Source: Clostridia bacterium
GTDB taxonomy: Bacteria; Bacillota; Clostridia; Clostridiales; Clostridiaceae
DNA: 15,556 nt
Assembly (NCBI GenBank): GCA_009930125.1
Contig: RZYZ01000024.1
Span: forward strand, 1-15,556
Direction of reading: 5' to 3'
Shown: positions 6,556 to 13,600 of the stretch, in pieces
Layout: the number at the start of each line of letters is the position of its first letter
Position numbering within the stretch: the first letter of the stretch is position 1
Made by a program: the position numbers and the translations under genes
The notes under the pieces: model-generated
Told to the model about the DNA's origin: nothing
The model's database searches: none
Seen by the model: the letters and a program-made list of their open reading frames with translations, nothing else

Positions 6556-7020
6556 ATGAAATGCAAATATACCATAGAAACACTCATCGGCGAACTGACT
6601 GTGCTGGAGAATGACGGCAGAATCACAGATCTTCATTTCGGTAAAGTATCCATACTGGGCATGAAGGAAATGAAGACCGAGCTCATTGAAGAAGTGGAGA
6701 AGCAGATCAACGAGTACTACCAGGGGAAAAGACAGGACTATGACCTTCCTCTTCGCCTGGAAGGCACGCCATTTCAGAAGAAAGTCTGGGAAGCCTTGCG
6801 TGAAATCCCCAAGGGAGAAACAAGGACCTATGAAGACATCGCCATTGCAGTGGGAAACCCCAAGGCTTCACGGGCGGTGGGGATGGCCAACAACAGAAAC
6901 CGGATTCCGGTGATCATTCCCTGTCATCGGGTCATCGGAAAGAACGGCAAACTGGTGGGCTATGCGGGCGGACTGGATGTGAAGGCCAGGCTTCTTGCCA
7001 TGGAGAAGAAAAGGGGATAA
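6556..7020 (+). CDS. ogt: Methylated-DNA--[protein]-cysteine S-methyltransferase
   Basis: A suicide DNA repair protein that moves the alkyl group from O6-alkylguanine (and O4-alkylthymine) to its own cysteine. The 154-residue protein has a short N-terminal domain (1-70) and the conserved DNA-binding domain (about 72-152). The latter carries the arginine-finger region SRAVGMANNRN and the active-site motif IPCHRVIGKNGKLVGYAGGL, with acceptor Cys123 and adjacent His and Arg. GTPFQKKVWEAL and GETRTYEDIA are family signatures. It is slightly shorter than typical Ogt (about 165-180), the difference being at the N-terminus, and there is no Ada-type regulatory domain. The start ATG follows GGGGGG at 6541-6546. 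It appears monocistronic; no clear terminator was seen before the next gene. Confidence 0.95.
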   Translation: MKCKYTIETLIGELTVLENDGRITDLHFGKVSILGMKEMKTELIEEVEKQINEYYQGKRQDYDLPLRLEGTPFQKKVWEALREIPKGETRTYEDIAIAVGNPKASRAVGMANNRNRIPVIIPCHRVIGKNGKLVGYAGGLDVKARLLAMEKKRG

Positions 7021-7146
7021 GCACTGACGCTGAAGCTAAATGTGAACAGAAGATAACAGAGGTTTCACTATCATTTTACTGAAATGTTAAAAAATGGTCT
7101 TTATTTAACGGTATAGTGATAAGTGACAACAAGAACAAATTTAAAT

Positions 7147-7153
7147 AAAGGAG
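7147..7153 (+). promoter_or_regulatory. Ribosome binding site that fixes a TTG start
   Basis: AAAGGAG here lies eight bases before the TTG at 7162. The longer frame starting at GTG 7123 would place this site inside the coding region, so TTG is preferred. Confidence 0.75.
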
Positions 7154-7161
7154 TGTTATTT

Positions 7162-7752
7162 TTGAAAAGACTAGTAGGAACATTTAGAACAGAAGAAGAA
7201 GCGATCCTGGCCATCAATGACCTGAAGGAAATGGGCCTGGATCCCAAGGAGATTTCTGTGGTAACGAATGAACCCTATGAATACAAGACCATCAGAGGTT
7301 CCATGGATACTGCGGAAAAAGAGAAGATTGTAGTTGGTGACCTGTATCATGGAAGAGGCGTCCACGAATTCGTCGGCTCACTGACCCACTACGGAATTCC
7401 TGAAGAGAGTGCCACTCTCTACAGAGACAGGCTCAGTGACGGAAATATCCTGGTATTTATCGGTGTCAATGATGAGATCAGAAACCATATCGAAAATCCG
7501 GGCACCTACAGAGCGCCAGATCTGTTCATAAACGACATCAGAACCCCTGGCACCTATTCCATCACCAAGCGGTTCAAGGAAGATCCGGATAACCCAGGCA
7601 CCTATGTAGCACTGGATTACGGCTACAGAAAAACCACACCAGGAACCTACGAAGATCCTTCGGTTCGTGATGAAATCCTGACACCAGGGTCCATCACAGA
7701 AGACGATGTGATCCATCCACCACACCATATGGAAAAAGTGGATGAAGACTGA
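7162..7752 (+). CDS. YflT/GSP17M-like stress protein with PGTY repeat tail (in-frame TGA)
   Basis: A 196-residue protein as translated. Residues 1-105 resemble the YflT/general stress protein 17M family: KRLVGTFRTEEEAILAINDL, the central GLDPKEISVV, the glycine-containing segment HEFVGSLTHYGIPEESATLY, and NILVFIGV. From 111 on, five copies of a 15-16-residue unit occur, each with PGTY or a variant (Pro at about 113, 129, 145, 160 and 175, the last PGSI). Function is unknown; the family is associated with general stress in bacilli. Translation begins at TTG 7162. The TGA at 7750-7752 is probably not the ancestral end, because the frame continues coherently to a TAA at 7882-7884 just before a terminator. 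No membrane segment is present. The family call rests on N-terminal pattern and is moderately sure. Confidence 0.65.
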   Translation: MKRLVGTFRTEEEAILAINDLKEMGLDPKEISVVTNEPYEYKTIRGSMDTAEKEKIVVGDLYHGRGVHEFVGSLTHYGIPEESATLYRDRLSDGNILVFIGVNDEIRNHIENPGTYRAPDLFINDIRTPGTYSITKRFKEDPDNPGTYVALDYGYRKTTPGTYEDPSVRDEILTPGSITEDDVIHPPHHMEKVDED

Positions 7753-7884
7753 GAGGAATCCGTAGACCATTCCATTACTCTCGATGAAAGAGAACTGGAA
7801 GACTATGCGGACCTGGATAAAGTAAACAGAAATGTTCCAGAGGAGGAAGAGGATCCGCTGGACCCAGGATTCCACCTTCATTAA
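7753..7884 (+). pseudogene. Continuation of the stress-protein frame beyond the in-frame TGA
   Basis: Forty-three codons follow the TGA in the same frame, ending at TAA 7882-7884. They encode an acidic tail (including DERELEDYADLDKVN and EEEEDPLDPGF) whose composition and closing D-P-G-F match the preceding repeat region. No ribosome site or start supports separate translation. This is probably the lost C-terminus of the upstream gene, for a 240-codon ancestral frame. Readthrough is possible but no recoding signal is apparent. Confidence 0.6.
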
Positions 7885-7900
7885 AGACTGAATAACCTAG

Positions 7901-7929
7901 AGAGAGGAGCAATCCTCTCTTTTTCTTCT
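7901..7929 (+). terminator. Terminator after the stress-protein gene
   Basis: Perfect eight-base-pair stem AGAGAGGA/TCCTCTCT with a GCAA tetraloop, followed by TTTTCTTCT. It begins 16 bases after the TAA at 7884, supporting that codon as the ancestral gene end. Confidence 0.85.
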
Positions 7930-8063
7930 CCTTCTGGTAATCGATTGCAATTATGCGTATTTTCCAAATTTTTATCTTGAAATTAACATTTACCTGTGAA
8001 ATTGAGATAAAATAGAAGCATATTGAATTGGATATGAATCTATGCGTTGCGGGGGGAATGAAG

Positions 8064-9377
8064 ATGGAAAGGACACTGATGCTGAAAGAAAAAGGACTGC
8101 TGGATACGCGCAGCAGGATGATGGAAGAAACAAAAGTCATTGAGGAATTTCTGACGCGCCATACAGGCAGGAAGAATCTGCTGGTCATCAGAATTTCAGC
8201 GTACAAGGATGATGTGCTGAAAGAGCTGCGCAGTTTCAGTGAGAACACGAAAAGGGAGTTCGTACTGCTCAGTGGAGAGGAAATCACACCCTTGAATCTG
8301 AAGAATCTCACGGAAAAGAAAGGCCAGCCTATGATCATCGGCATCGAAAAGCTCAGCAGCGCCAGAGCGCTGGGCACCATAGAAGAGGCTGCGGTCTACC
8401 GAGCCATCATCAATATGGCAGATACCGGGAATGAGGAGTTCGGTCTGCATGAGGACAGTTCCTTTGTATTTCTTGCGGAGGAAGATTTTCCCAGTCACGA
8501 ACTGGCCACGGTGAGTCTCACCTGGGCCTATGAAACGGCTTTTTTGGACTACAGAACCTTCAGCAGTAAAGTTCTGGACCATATGAAAACCTATAAGGAG
8601 AGATTCCTGAGGGTGAAGGAAGAAGTCAGCTGTAACGGAAGAACCTACGGTCATATTCTTCCTGAAAAATACTATGAGATGAATTTTTCAAGAGACGTGC
8701 GGGAGAAGCTTGTGGGATCCAAATACCTTTCCACCATCCACTGGCACAGGTATTCCCATCATCTGAATTCCTCCCAGGTCATGGCGGTGAATTTCTTTTA
8801 TCCGCTTCTTCGGTACAGGGAACTGGATACACTGCTTGCGCTCATGGGCATTGAGGATGAGATTGTCTATGATCCTTCCCATATTTCCTTCTCCAAGATT
8901 TCAGAGATGGAACAGACCGAGGGCAGAAAAACCTGTTTTGATTTCCACTTCAGGCTGAAATCCGGGAAAGAGGTCTATGTCATCGCAAAGTATACGCAGG
9001 GATGCTATGGACGTGCCCGGGATGAAGACTATCTCAAGAAATACGAGGAAACCTACAGACCGCTTCTGGAGCAGTCGGACATCATCAGAGAGGAGCATAA
9101 AAGCGAGAAGACTTTTCTTGAAAACTACAGCTTCATGAGAAGCCTGGTACATCTTTCACCAGACAGCTATCTCATGGTGCTCTATCCCAGGGAGAACTGG
9201 AAGGTCAGAAGCAAAGCCCTCACTGCAGAGGAAGAGATTCTGAAGGAGGAGTTCAAGCAGCATTATCTGCCCGTGGTATGGGAAGATCTTGTGGAGCTTC
9301 TCATCGAGAAGATGAAAAGCAACGATCTGGCACGGTTCTATGAATCCTGGTTCAAAGACAAGTATTTCAGATATTAG
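8064..9377 (+). CDS. Protein of unknown function with a probable PD-(D/E)xK (PGN_0703-like) nuclease-fold domain
   Basis: A 437-residue soluble protein. ATG 8064 is preferred because GGGGGG (8051-8056) lies seven bases upstream; the frame reaches back to TTG 8028. The C-terminal part resembles PGN_0703-like restriction-endonuclease-fold proteins: LNSSQVMAVNFFYPL (Q238, N243), then FDFHF with Asp293, then VYVIAKYTQ with Lys309, and a helix containing KYEETYRPLL. In active members a Glu normally stands two residues before that Lys; here it is Ile307, so catalysis is doubtful. The N-terminal half has alternating hydrophobic strands (MIIGIEKLS, SSFVFLAEEDFP) that faintly recall an NTPase core, but no P-loop is present. 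It is followed after 32 bases by the toroid protein, likely co-transcribed. No methylase or restriction partner is nearby. The domain call is from pattern memory and is tentative. Confidence 0.5.
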   Translation: MERTLMLKEKGLLDTRSRMMEETKVIEEFLTRHTGRKNLLVIRISAYKDDVLKELRSFSENTKREFVLLSGEEITPLNLKNLTEKKGQPMIIGIEKLSSARALGTIEEAAVYRAIINMADTGNEEFGLHEDSSFVFLAEEDFPSHELATVSLTWAYETAFLDYRTFSSKVLDHMKTYKERFLRVKEEVSCNGRTYGHILPEKYYEMNFSRDVREKLVGSKYLSTIHWHRYSHHLNSSQVMAVNFFYPLLRYRELDTLLALMGIEDEIVYDPSHISFSKISEMEQTEGRKTCFDFHFRLKSGKEVYVIAKYTQGCYGRARDEDYLKKYEETYRPLLEQSDIIREEHKSEKTFLENYSFMRSLVHLSPDSYLMVLYPRENWKVRSKALTAEEEILKEEFKQHYLPVVWEDLVELLIEKMKSNDLARFYESWFKDKYFRY

Positions 9378-9394
9378 ACAGAAAAGTCCTGTCT
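9376..9394 (+). other. Short intercistronic hairpin
   Basis: AGACAG (9376-9381) pairs with CTGTCT (9389-9394). It overlaps the TAG stop of the upstream gene and ends one base before the AAAGGAG site at 9396-9402 of the next gene. No T tract follows, so it is not a terminator. Confidence 0.35.
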
Positions 9395-9409
9395 GAAAGG
9401 AGAAAAAGA

Positions 9410-10300
9410 ATGGAGTATAAAGAATATGAGAAAATCAGAAACTGGATCCACCGAAATGCCAGACCACTGGATCTTGCCCGATGGGCATTTCATTTCGAAC
9501 ACAAAGGCAGCGAAGAAGTGATCCGGATGCTTTCCTTTTATCAGAATGAGGATGGGGGCTTTGGCCATGGACTGGAACCGGATTCCTGGAATCCAGGCTC
9601 CACCCCCATCACCACCAACCGGGCTGCAGAGATCTTAAGAGAAATCGGACACGGAAACAGGAAACATCCCATGATCGTCCAGATGCTTACCTATCTGGCA
9701 TCCGGTGAAGGGAAGAAGGAGCACAAATGGCTGTTCTCTGTTCCCGGAAACAACGGATATCCTCATGCACCCTGGTGGGAGGCAGAAGGGGATGGAACGG
9801 TGACGCCCTTCAATCCCACTGCATCGCTACTAAGGTTCATACTGGACTTCTGCGACTATAAGTCCGATCTCTATATGCTGGCTCTGAATGAGATGGAATC
9901 CATGAAAGAGGAATTCGTGAAGGCGGAAGAGCCTACCATGCATGATCTGATCTGTCTGGAGAGCATACGGGAATATCTGGATGAGGAAAGGCTGAACAAG
10001 CTGGAGATGAAAATCATTGAAAGAGATCCGGACAAATGGAAGGACTACACCTGCAGACCTTCCGCCTTCATAAGGGATGCCCATCATCCTCTTCTGAAGC
10101 ATGAGGATGTGAAAGAACTTCTTGAAACCGAACTGGCTCTTCTGGAAAAGTCTCTGCACCCTGACGGATACTGGGAGATCAACTGGGACTGGGGAACCTT
10201 TCCCGAAGCATTTGCCGTTGCCAGAAACTGGTGGAGAGCAGATGTCACCATCAGGAATCTGCTTCTTCTGAAAGCCTTCGGAAGACTAGAACATCTGTAG
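9410..10300 (+). CDS. Prenyltransferase/terpenoid-cyclase-fold (alpha/alpha toroid) protein of unknown function
   Basis: A 296-residue soluble protein. It carries a QW-type repeat signature at 45-54 (QNEDGGFGHG, followed by LEPD) and a related late segment HPDGYWEINWDWG, as seen in alpha/alpha-toroid proteins related to squalene cyclases and prenyltransferases. The catalytic DxDD of class II cyclases is not seen and there is no membrane segment, so it is probably not a true triterpene cyclase. Bacterial single-domain relatives are mostly uncharacterised. ATG 9410 follows AAAGGAG (9396-9402) at ideal spacing, 32 bases after the preceding stop, so the two genes are probably one operon ended by the terminator at 10319. 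Fold assignment moderately secure, function unknown. Confidence 0.7.
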   Translation: MEYKEYEKIRNWIHRNARPLDLARWAFHFEHKGSEEVIRMLSFYQNEDGGFGHGLEPDSWNPGSTPITTNRAAEILREIGHGNRKHPMIVQMLTYLASGEGKKEHKWLFSVPGNNGYPHAPWWEAEGDGTVTPFNPTASLLRFILDFCDYKSDLYMLALNEMESMKEEFVKAEEPTMHDLICLESIREYLDEERLNKLEMKIIERDPDKWKDYTCRPSAFIRDAHHPLLKHEDVKELLETELALLEKSLHPDGYWEINWDWGTFPEAFAVARNWWRADVTIRNLLLLKAFGRLEHL

Positions 10301-10318
10301 GGGTAAAAACTGCATCAA

Positions 10319-10360
10319 CAAGGCATGATCTCATAATGAAAGATCCTGCCTTGTTTTTTT
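10319..10360 (+). terminator. Strong terminator after the toroid-protein gene
   Basis: CAAGGCA (10319-10325) pairs with TGCCTTG (10347-10353); after a T/C mismatch, GATCT pairs with AGATC. A run of seven T follows immediately. Confidence 0.9.
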
Positions 10361-10560
10361 CGTGCGGATCCAAGTCTTATAAAGAATAGATGTACTATAT
10401 TCATTCGAAGTTTTAAGATAAGTTTATGATGATAGTAGAATAGGACATGCATTTCAAATATGAAATGAGAGAATAACCTATGCAATTTATTCACATTATT
10501 CTTATTTTGCCTGATTTTATAAGGTTATTTTTCTGATTTACTAAACATGTACGAACAGGA
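10361..10560. other. AT-rich intergenic region upstream of the sugar-transport promoter
   Basis: No coding frame with a ribosome site is seen. Visible elements are a perfect seven-base-pair hairpin CATTTCA/TGAAATG with AATA loop (10450-10467), and a wider inverted repeat AATAACCT (10472-10479) / AGGTTATT (10522-10529) whose right arm runs into five T. These may be activator sites or part of a small RNA. Confidence 0.4.
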
Positions 10561-10589
10561 TTGACAACGGTTTCACCTTTGGTTAAAAT
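10561..10589 (+). promoter_or_regulatory. Promoter of the chvE-mmsA-mmsB operon
   Basis: A perfect -35 TTGACA (10561-10566), a 17-base spacer and TAAAAT (10584-10589). Transcription would start near 10596, leaving an about 165-base leader before chvE. Confidence 0.8.
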
Positions 10590-10607
10590 GTAAACGAACA
10601 ATACATT
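10587..10607. promoter_or_regulatory. Candidate operator overlapping the sugar-operon -10
   Basis: AATGTA (10587-10592) and TACATT (10602-10607) form an inverted repeat with a nine-base spacer that overlaps the -10 and start site, a position typical of repressor binding. The left half contains TGTAAACG, which matches the first half of a CcpA cre site; the second half does not match well. Confidence 0.4.
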
Positions 10608-10761
10608 CATAGATTATTCAAAGAATGACGAATAAAGCAAAGAAGTACCATTTACGGAATTGTAAAGTTGTTTCACCTGGCTGAAGTAAAAAATGACTGA
10701 ATATTCTATAAATGATTCTTTTCATGCGTTTATTTGTCTAATCAAGAGAGGGGATAAAAGA

Positions 10762-11883
10762 ATGAAAAAGAATCGTAAACTTGTCATCTTATCTGCACTG
10801 CTTTCCAGCATGATGTTGCTCTCGATAGGCTGTTCTTCAGAGACAGACGATGGTGACAACGATGGTACCGTGGATATCGGTATTGTTCTTCCCACAAAAG
10901 ACGAGCCTAGATGGGTCCAGGATGAAACCAGATTCATGGAAGCTCTAGACGAAACCGAGTACTCTGTAGAGATTCTGTTCAGCCAGGGATCTTCAGCAAA
11001 GGAAAAAGAGAATGTGGAATCACTGCTCACCAAGGGAATCGATGTACTCATCATCTGTCCCCATGACGGAGATGCCGCAGCCGCAGCTGCTGACGCCGCC
11101 GCTGCAGAAGGTGTGAAGGTCATTTCCTATGACAGACTGATCACCGGAACAGAAGCTGTAGACTACTATGTAACCTTTGACTCCATCGCTGTTGGTGCAG
11201 CGCAGGGTCAGTATCTCATCGACAAAGCATCCGGAACAGACAATCCATTATATCTGTATGCCGGTGCAGCGTCTGACAACAACGCATTCCTGTTCTTTGA
11301 AGGAGCGTGGAGCGTACTTCAGCCTAAGATTGCAGATGGAACATTTGTCATCAAGAATTCACCAGAAGCCGTAAATCTTCAGGACAAAGCGGAACTGACA
11401 AGAGACGAAATGTCCAAGATCATCGGTCAGATCACAACAAACTGGGATTTCAATGAAGCCAAGAATAAAGCAGAATCCCATCTGACTGCAGCCACTGCAG
11501 CAGATAAAGGTGATGTATTCATACTGGCACCGAATGATGGAACAGCAAGATCCATTGCTGACACATTCGCTACAGACAGCGACGTGACAAGCTACGTTGT
11601 AACCGGACAGGATGCTGAAATGGCTTCTGTTCAGTATATCATCGACGGAAAACAGTCCATGACCGTATTCAAGGATGTAAGAACACTGGTCAAGGATTCC
11701 ATCGACATGGCGGTTTCCATCCTGAAGGATGAATCACCTGAAACCACTGGTGCTTATGACAACAAGTCCAAGGAAGTTCCTGCGAAGCAGACCGAAGTCA
11801 TCACCGTTGACCAGGAGAATGTAAAGGCAGCGCTGATCGATTCTGGTTACTACGAAGCATCTGAATTTACCGGTCTGGAATAA
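10762..11883 (+). CDS. chvE: Multiple-monosaccharide ABC transporter substrate-binding lipoprotein
   Basis: The extracytoplasmic sugar receptor of the importer. The 373-residue precursor has a basic N-terminus, a hydrophobic stretch and a lipobox-like LLSIGC with Cys24 as the lipidation site, so it is membrane-anchored. The mature part is a periplasmic-binding-protein type I fold of the ChvE subgroup: DIGIVLPTKDEPRWVQDE, VISYDRLI and VDYYVTFDS are hallmark segments, and ChvE-like receptors bind glucose, galactose, arabinose or xylose. A low-complexity alanine run sits in one helix (about 95-110). ATG 10762 follows GAGAGGGG at 10746-10753; the frame extends back to ATG 10693 without a site and would bury the signal peptide. 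First gene of the operon, followed by a stem-loop that may raise its expression over the transporter genes. Confidence 0.93.
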   Translation: MKKNRKLVILSALLSSMMLLSIGCSSETDDGDNDGTVDIGIVLPTKDEPRWVQDETRFMEALDETEYSVEILFSQGSSAKEKENVESLLTKGIDVLIICPHDGDAAAAAADAAAAEGVKVISYDRLITGTEAVDYYVTFDSIAVGAAQGQYLIDKASGTDNPLYLYAGAASDNNAFLFFEGAWSVLQPKIADGTFVIKNSPEAVNLQDKAELTRDEMSKIIGQITTNWDFNEAKNKAESHLTAATAADKGDVFILAPNDGTARSIADTFATDSDVTSYVVTGQDAEMASVQYIIDGKQSMTVFKDVRTLVKDSIDMAVSILKDESPETTGAYDNKSKEVPAKQTEVITVDQENVKAALIDSGYYEASEFTGLE

Positions 11884-11918
11884 CAGTAAGACTGAAATTC
11901 AACTTTTTAAAGTCCAAT

Positions 11919-11950
11919 ATAGTGAAAGCCTTTTGCGAGGCTTTCACTAT
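11919..11950 (+). terminator. Intra-operon stem-loop between chvE and mmsA
   Basis: Perfect twelve-base-pair stem (ATAGTGAAAGCC with GGCTTTCACTAT) and an eight-base loop, with no real T run after it (TTATGATATTG). Such hairpins after binding-protein genes often act as partial terminators or 3' stabilisers, giving more receptor than transporter. No separate promoter was recognised before mmsA. Confidence 0.7.
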
Positions 11951-12041
11951 TTATGATATTGTGCGGAAATGAAGGCCTTTAAAAAGCCAAACTTTCTTCA
12001 CATGAGGATGATTTACGCGAAACAGAGGAGAGGGAAATACT

Positions 12042-13577
12042 ATGGAAAAAGCCCTTAAGACAGACTATATTCTGGAAATGAACAACATCACCAAGGAATT
12101 TCCAGGCGTAAAAGCCCTGGATAACGTGAATTTCAAAGTCAGAAGAGGAGAAATTCACTGTCTCGTAGGTGAAAACGGAGCCGGTAAATCCACACTGATG
12201 AAGGTCTTGTCAGGTGTATGGCCCTATGGATCCTATGAAGGAGACATTGTACTGAATAACGAAATACAGAGATTCCAGGGGATACAGGATAGTGAAAAAG
12301 CTGGAGTTGCCATCATATATCAGGAACTCGCACTTATACCGGAGCTTTCCGTGTACGAAAATATTTATCTCGGACATGAGATCAGAAAAGGCAGAGTCAT
12401 CGACTGGAATGAAACCATCAAGATGTCGAAAGAGATGCTGAAGAAAGTGAGACTGAACGTCAATCCCGAAACAAAGATCAAGGAACTGGGGGTAGGAAAG
12501 CAGCAGCTCATAGAGATTGCCAAGGCTTTCAGCAAGAATGTAAGTCTCATCATTTTAGACGAGCCTACCGCAGCGCTCAATGATGATGATTCGGAGAACC
12601 TTCTGAAGCTTCTTCTGGAGCTGAAAGAGGAAGGTGTCACGTCCATCATGATTTCCCATAAGCTGAAGGAAGTCATACAGATCGCAGATACGGTCACAGT
12701 ACTTCGTGACGGCAAGACCATCTGCTCCCTTTCCAAGGAAAAGGGAGAGATTTCCGAACCGGTTCTCATTCGAAACATGGTGGGAAGAGCCATCGATGAC
12801 ATCTTCCCCAAAAGGCTGGAGAAGAACATCGGAGAAACCGCCCTTGAAGTGAGAAATTTAAATGCCGTGAATCCCAAGAACGGGAAACAGGTGCTGAAAA
12901 ATGTCAGCATGCATACGAGAAAAGGAGAGGTTGTGGGCATCGCAGGCCTTATCGGTGCGGGTCGAACGGAGCTGGCCACCAGCATCTTCGGCAATCCCAA
13001 GGAATTCAGAATGGAGGGAGAGATCCTTCTCAATGGAGAAGTCATGCACTTTCACCATCCCAAGGATGCCATTAAGGCTGGCATCGCCTATGTGACAGAA
13101 GATCGTAAGGCGGAAGGACTCATCCTTCTCCAGGACATCAAACACAACATTTCCATGGCGAATCTCAAGGCCATTGCCAGCAGAGGGGTCGTCAATGAGA
13201 ATGAGGAAATCAATGTGGGCGAGCACTACAGAAAATCGCTGAACATCAAAACTCCATCTGTGGAGCAGCTCACGAGAAATCTCAGCGGTGGAAATCAGCA
13301 GAAGGTATCCATCGGTAAATGGCTCAACACAAAACCTCAGGTTCTGATTCTGGATGAACCGACCAGAGGAATCGATGTAGGTGCGAAGTTTGAAATCTAC
13401 ACCATCATCAACAGTCTGATTGCAGAGGGCATGAGCATCATCATGATCTCCTCGGAGCTTCCTGAAATACTCGGCATGAGTGATCGCATCTATGTAGTGG
13501 CAGAAGGCAAGATCACAGGTGAACTGGATGTAAAGGAAGCCACTCAGGATAAGATCATGGAGCTTGCGACAGTCTGA
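12042..13577 (+). CDS. mmsA: Multiple-monosaccharide ABC transporter ATP-binding protein (double nucleotide-binding domain)
   Basis: The cytoplasmic energy subunit of a carbohydrate-uptake type 2 (RbsA/XylG/GguA) importer. The 511 residues contain two fused ABC domains. Domain 1 has Walker A GENGAGKST (43-51), a divergent signature LGVGKQQ and Walker B LIILDEPTAAL. Domain 2 has the usual degenerate P-loop of this family, GLIGAGRTEL, lacking the Walker lysine, but a canonical signature LSGGNQQKV and VLILDEPTRGIDVGAK. Hydrolysis is therefore expected mainly at one composite site. Length is standard. ATG 12042 follows AGGAGAGG at about 12026-12033. It lies between the binding protein and the permease, in the usual order. 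Confidence 0.95.
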   Translation: MEKALKTDYILEMNNITKEFPGVKALDNVNFKVRRGEIHCLVGENGAGKSTLMKVLSGVWPYGSYEGDIVLNNEIQRFQGIQDSEKAGVAIIYQELALIPELSVYENIYLGHEIRKGRVIDWNETIKMSKEMLKKVRLNVNPETKIKELGVGKQQLIEIAKAFSKNVSLIILDEPTAALNDDDSENLLKLLLELKEEGVTSIMISHKLKEVIQIADTVTVLRDGKTICSLSKEKGEISEPVLIRNMVGRAIDDIFPKRLEKNIGETALEVRNLNAVNPKNGKQVLKNVSMHTRKGEVVGIAGLIGAGRTELATSIFGNPKEFRMEGEILLNGEVMHFHHPKDAIKAGIAYVTEDRKAEGLILLQDIKHNISMANLKAIASRGVVNENEEINVGEHYRKSLNIKTPSVEQLTRNLSGGNQQKVSIGKWLNTKPQVLILDEPTRGIDVGAKFEIYTIINSLIAEGMSIIMISSELPEILGMSDRIYVVAEGKITGELDVKEATQDKIMELATV

Positions 13578-13600
13578 AGAAGTGGAGGAGGAATAAATTT

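Noticed and set aside
7750..7752. Reassigned TGA or selenocysteine codon
   Set aside because: TGA ends the TspO-like and mmsA genes normally, no clear recoding hairpin follows, and the family is not a known selenoprotein.
9410..10300. Squalene-hopene cyclase
   Set aside because: It is about half the expected length, lacks the DxDD motif and has only weak QW-type repeats.
10587..10607. Full CcpA cre site at the sugar promoter
   Set aside because: Only the first half matches the consensus; the second half diverges, so it is listed only as a candidate operator.
10693..10761. Upstream ATG giving a longer chvE product
   Set aside because: It has no ribosome site and would place 23 residues before a clean lipoprotein signal peptide, whereas ATG 10762 has a well-spaced GAGAGGGG.
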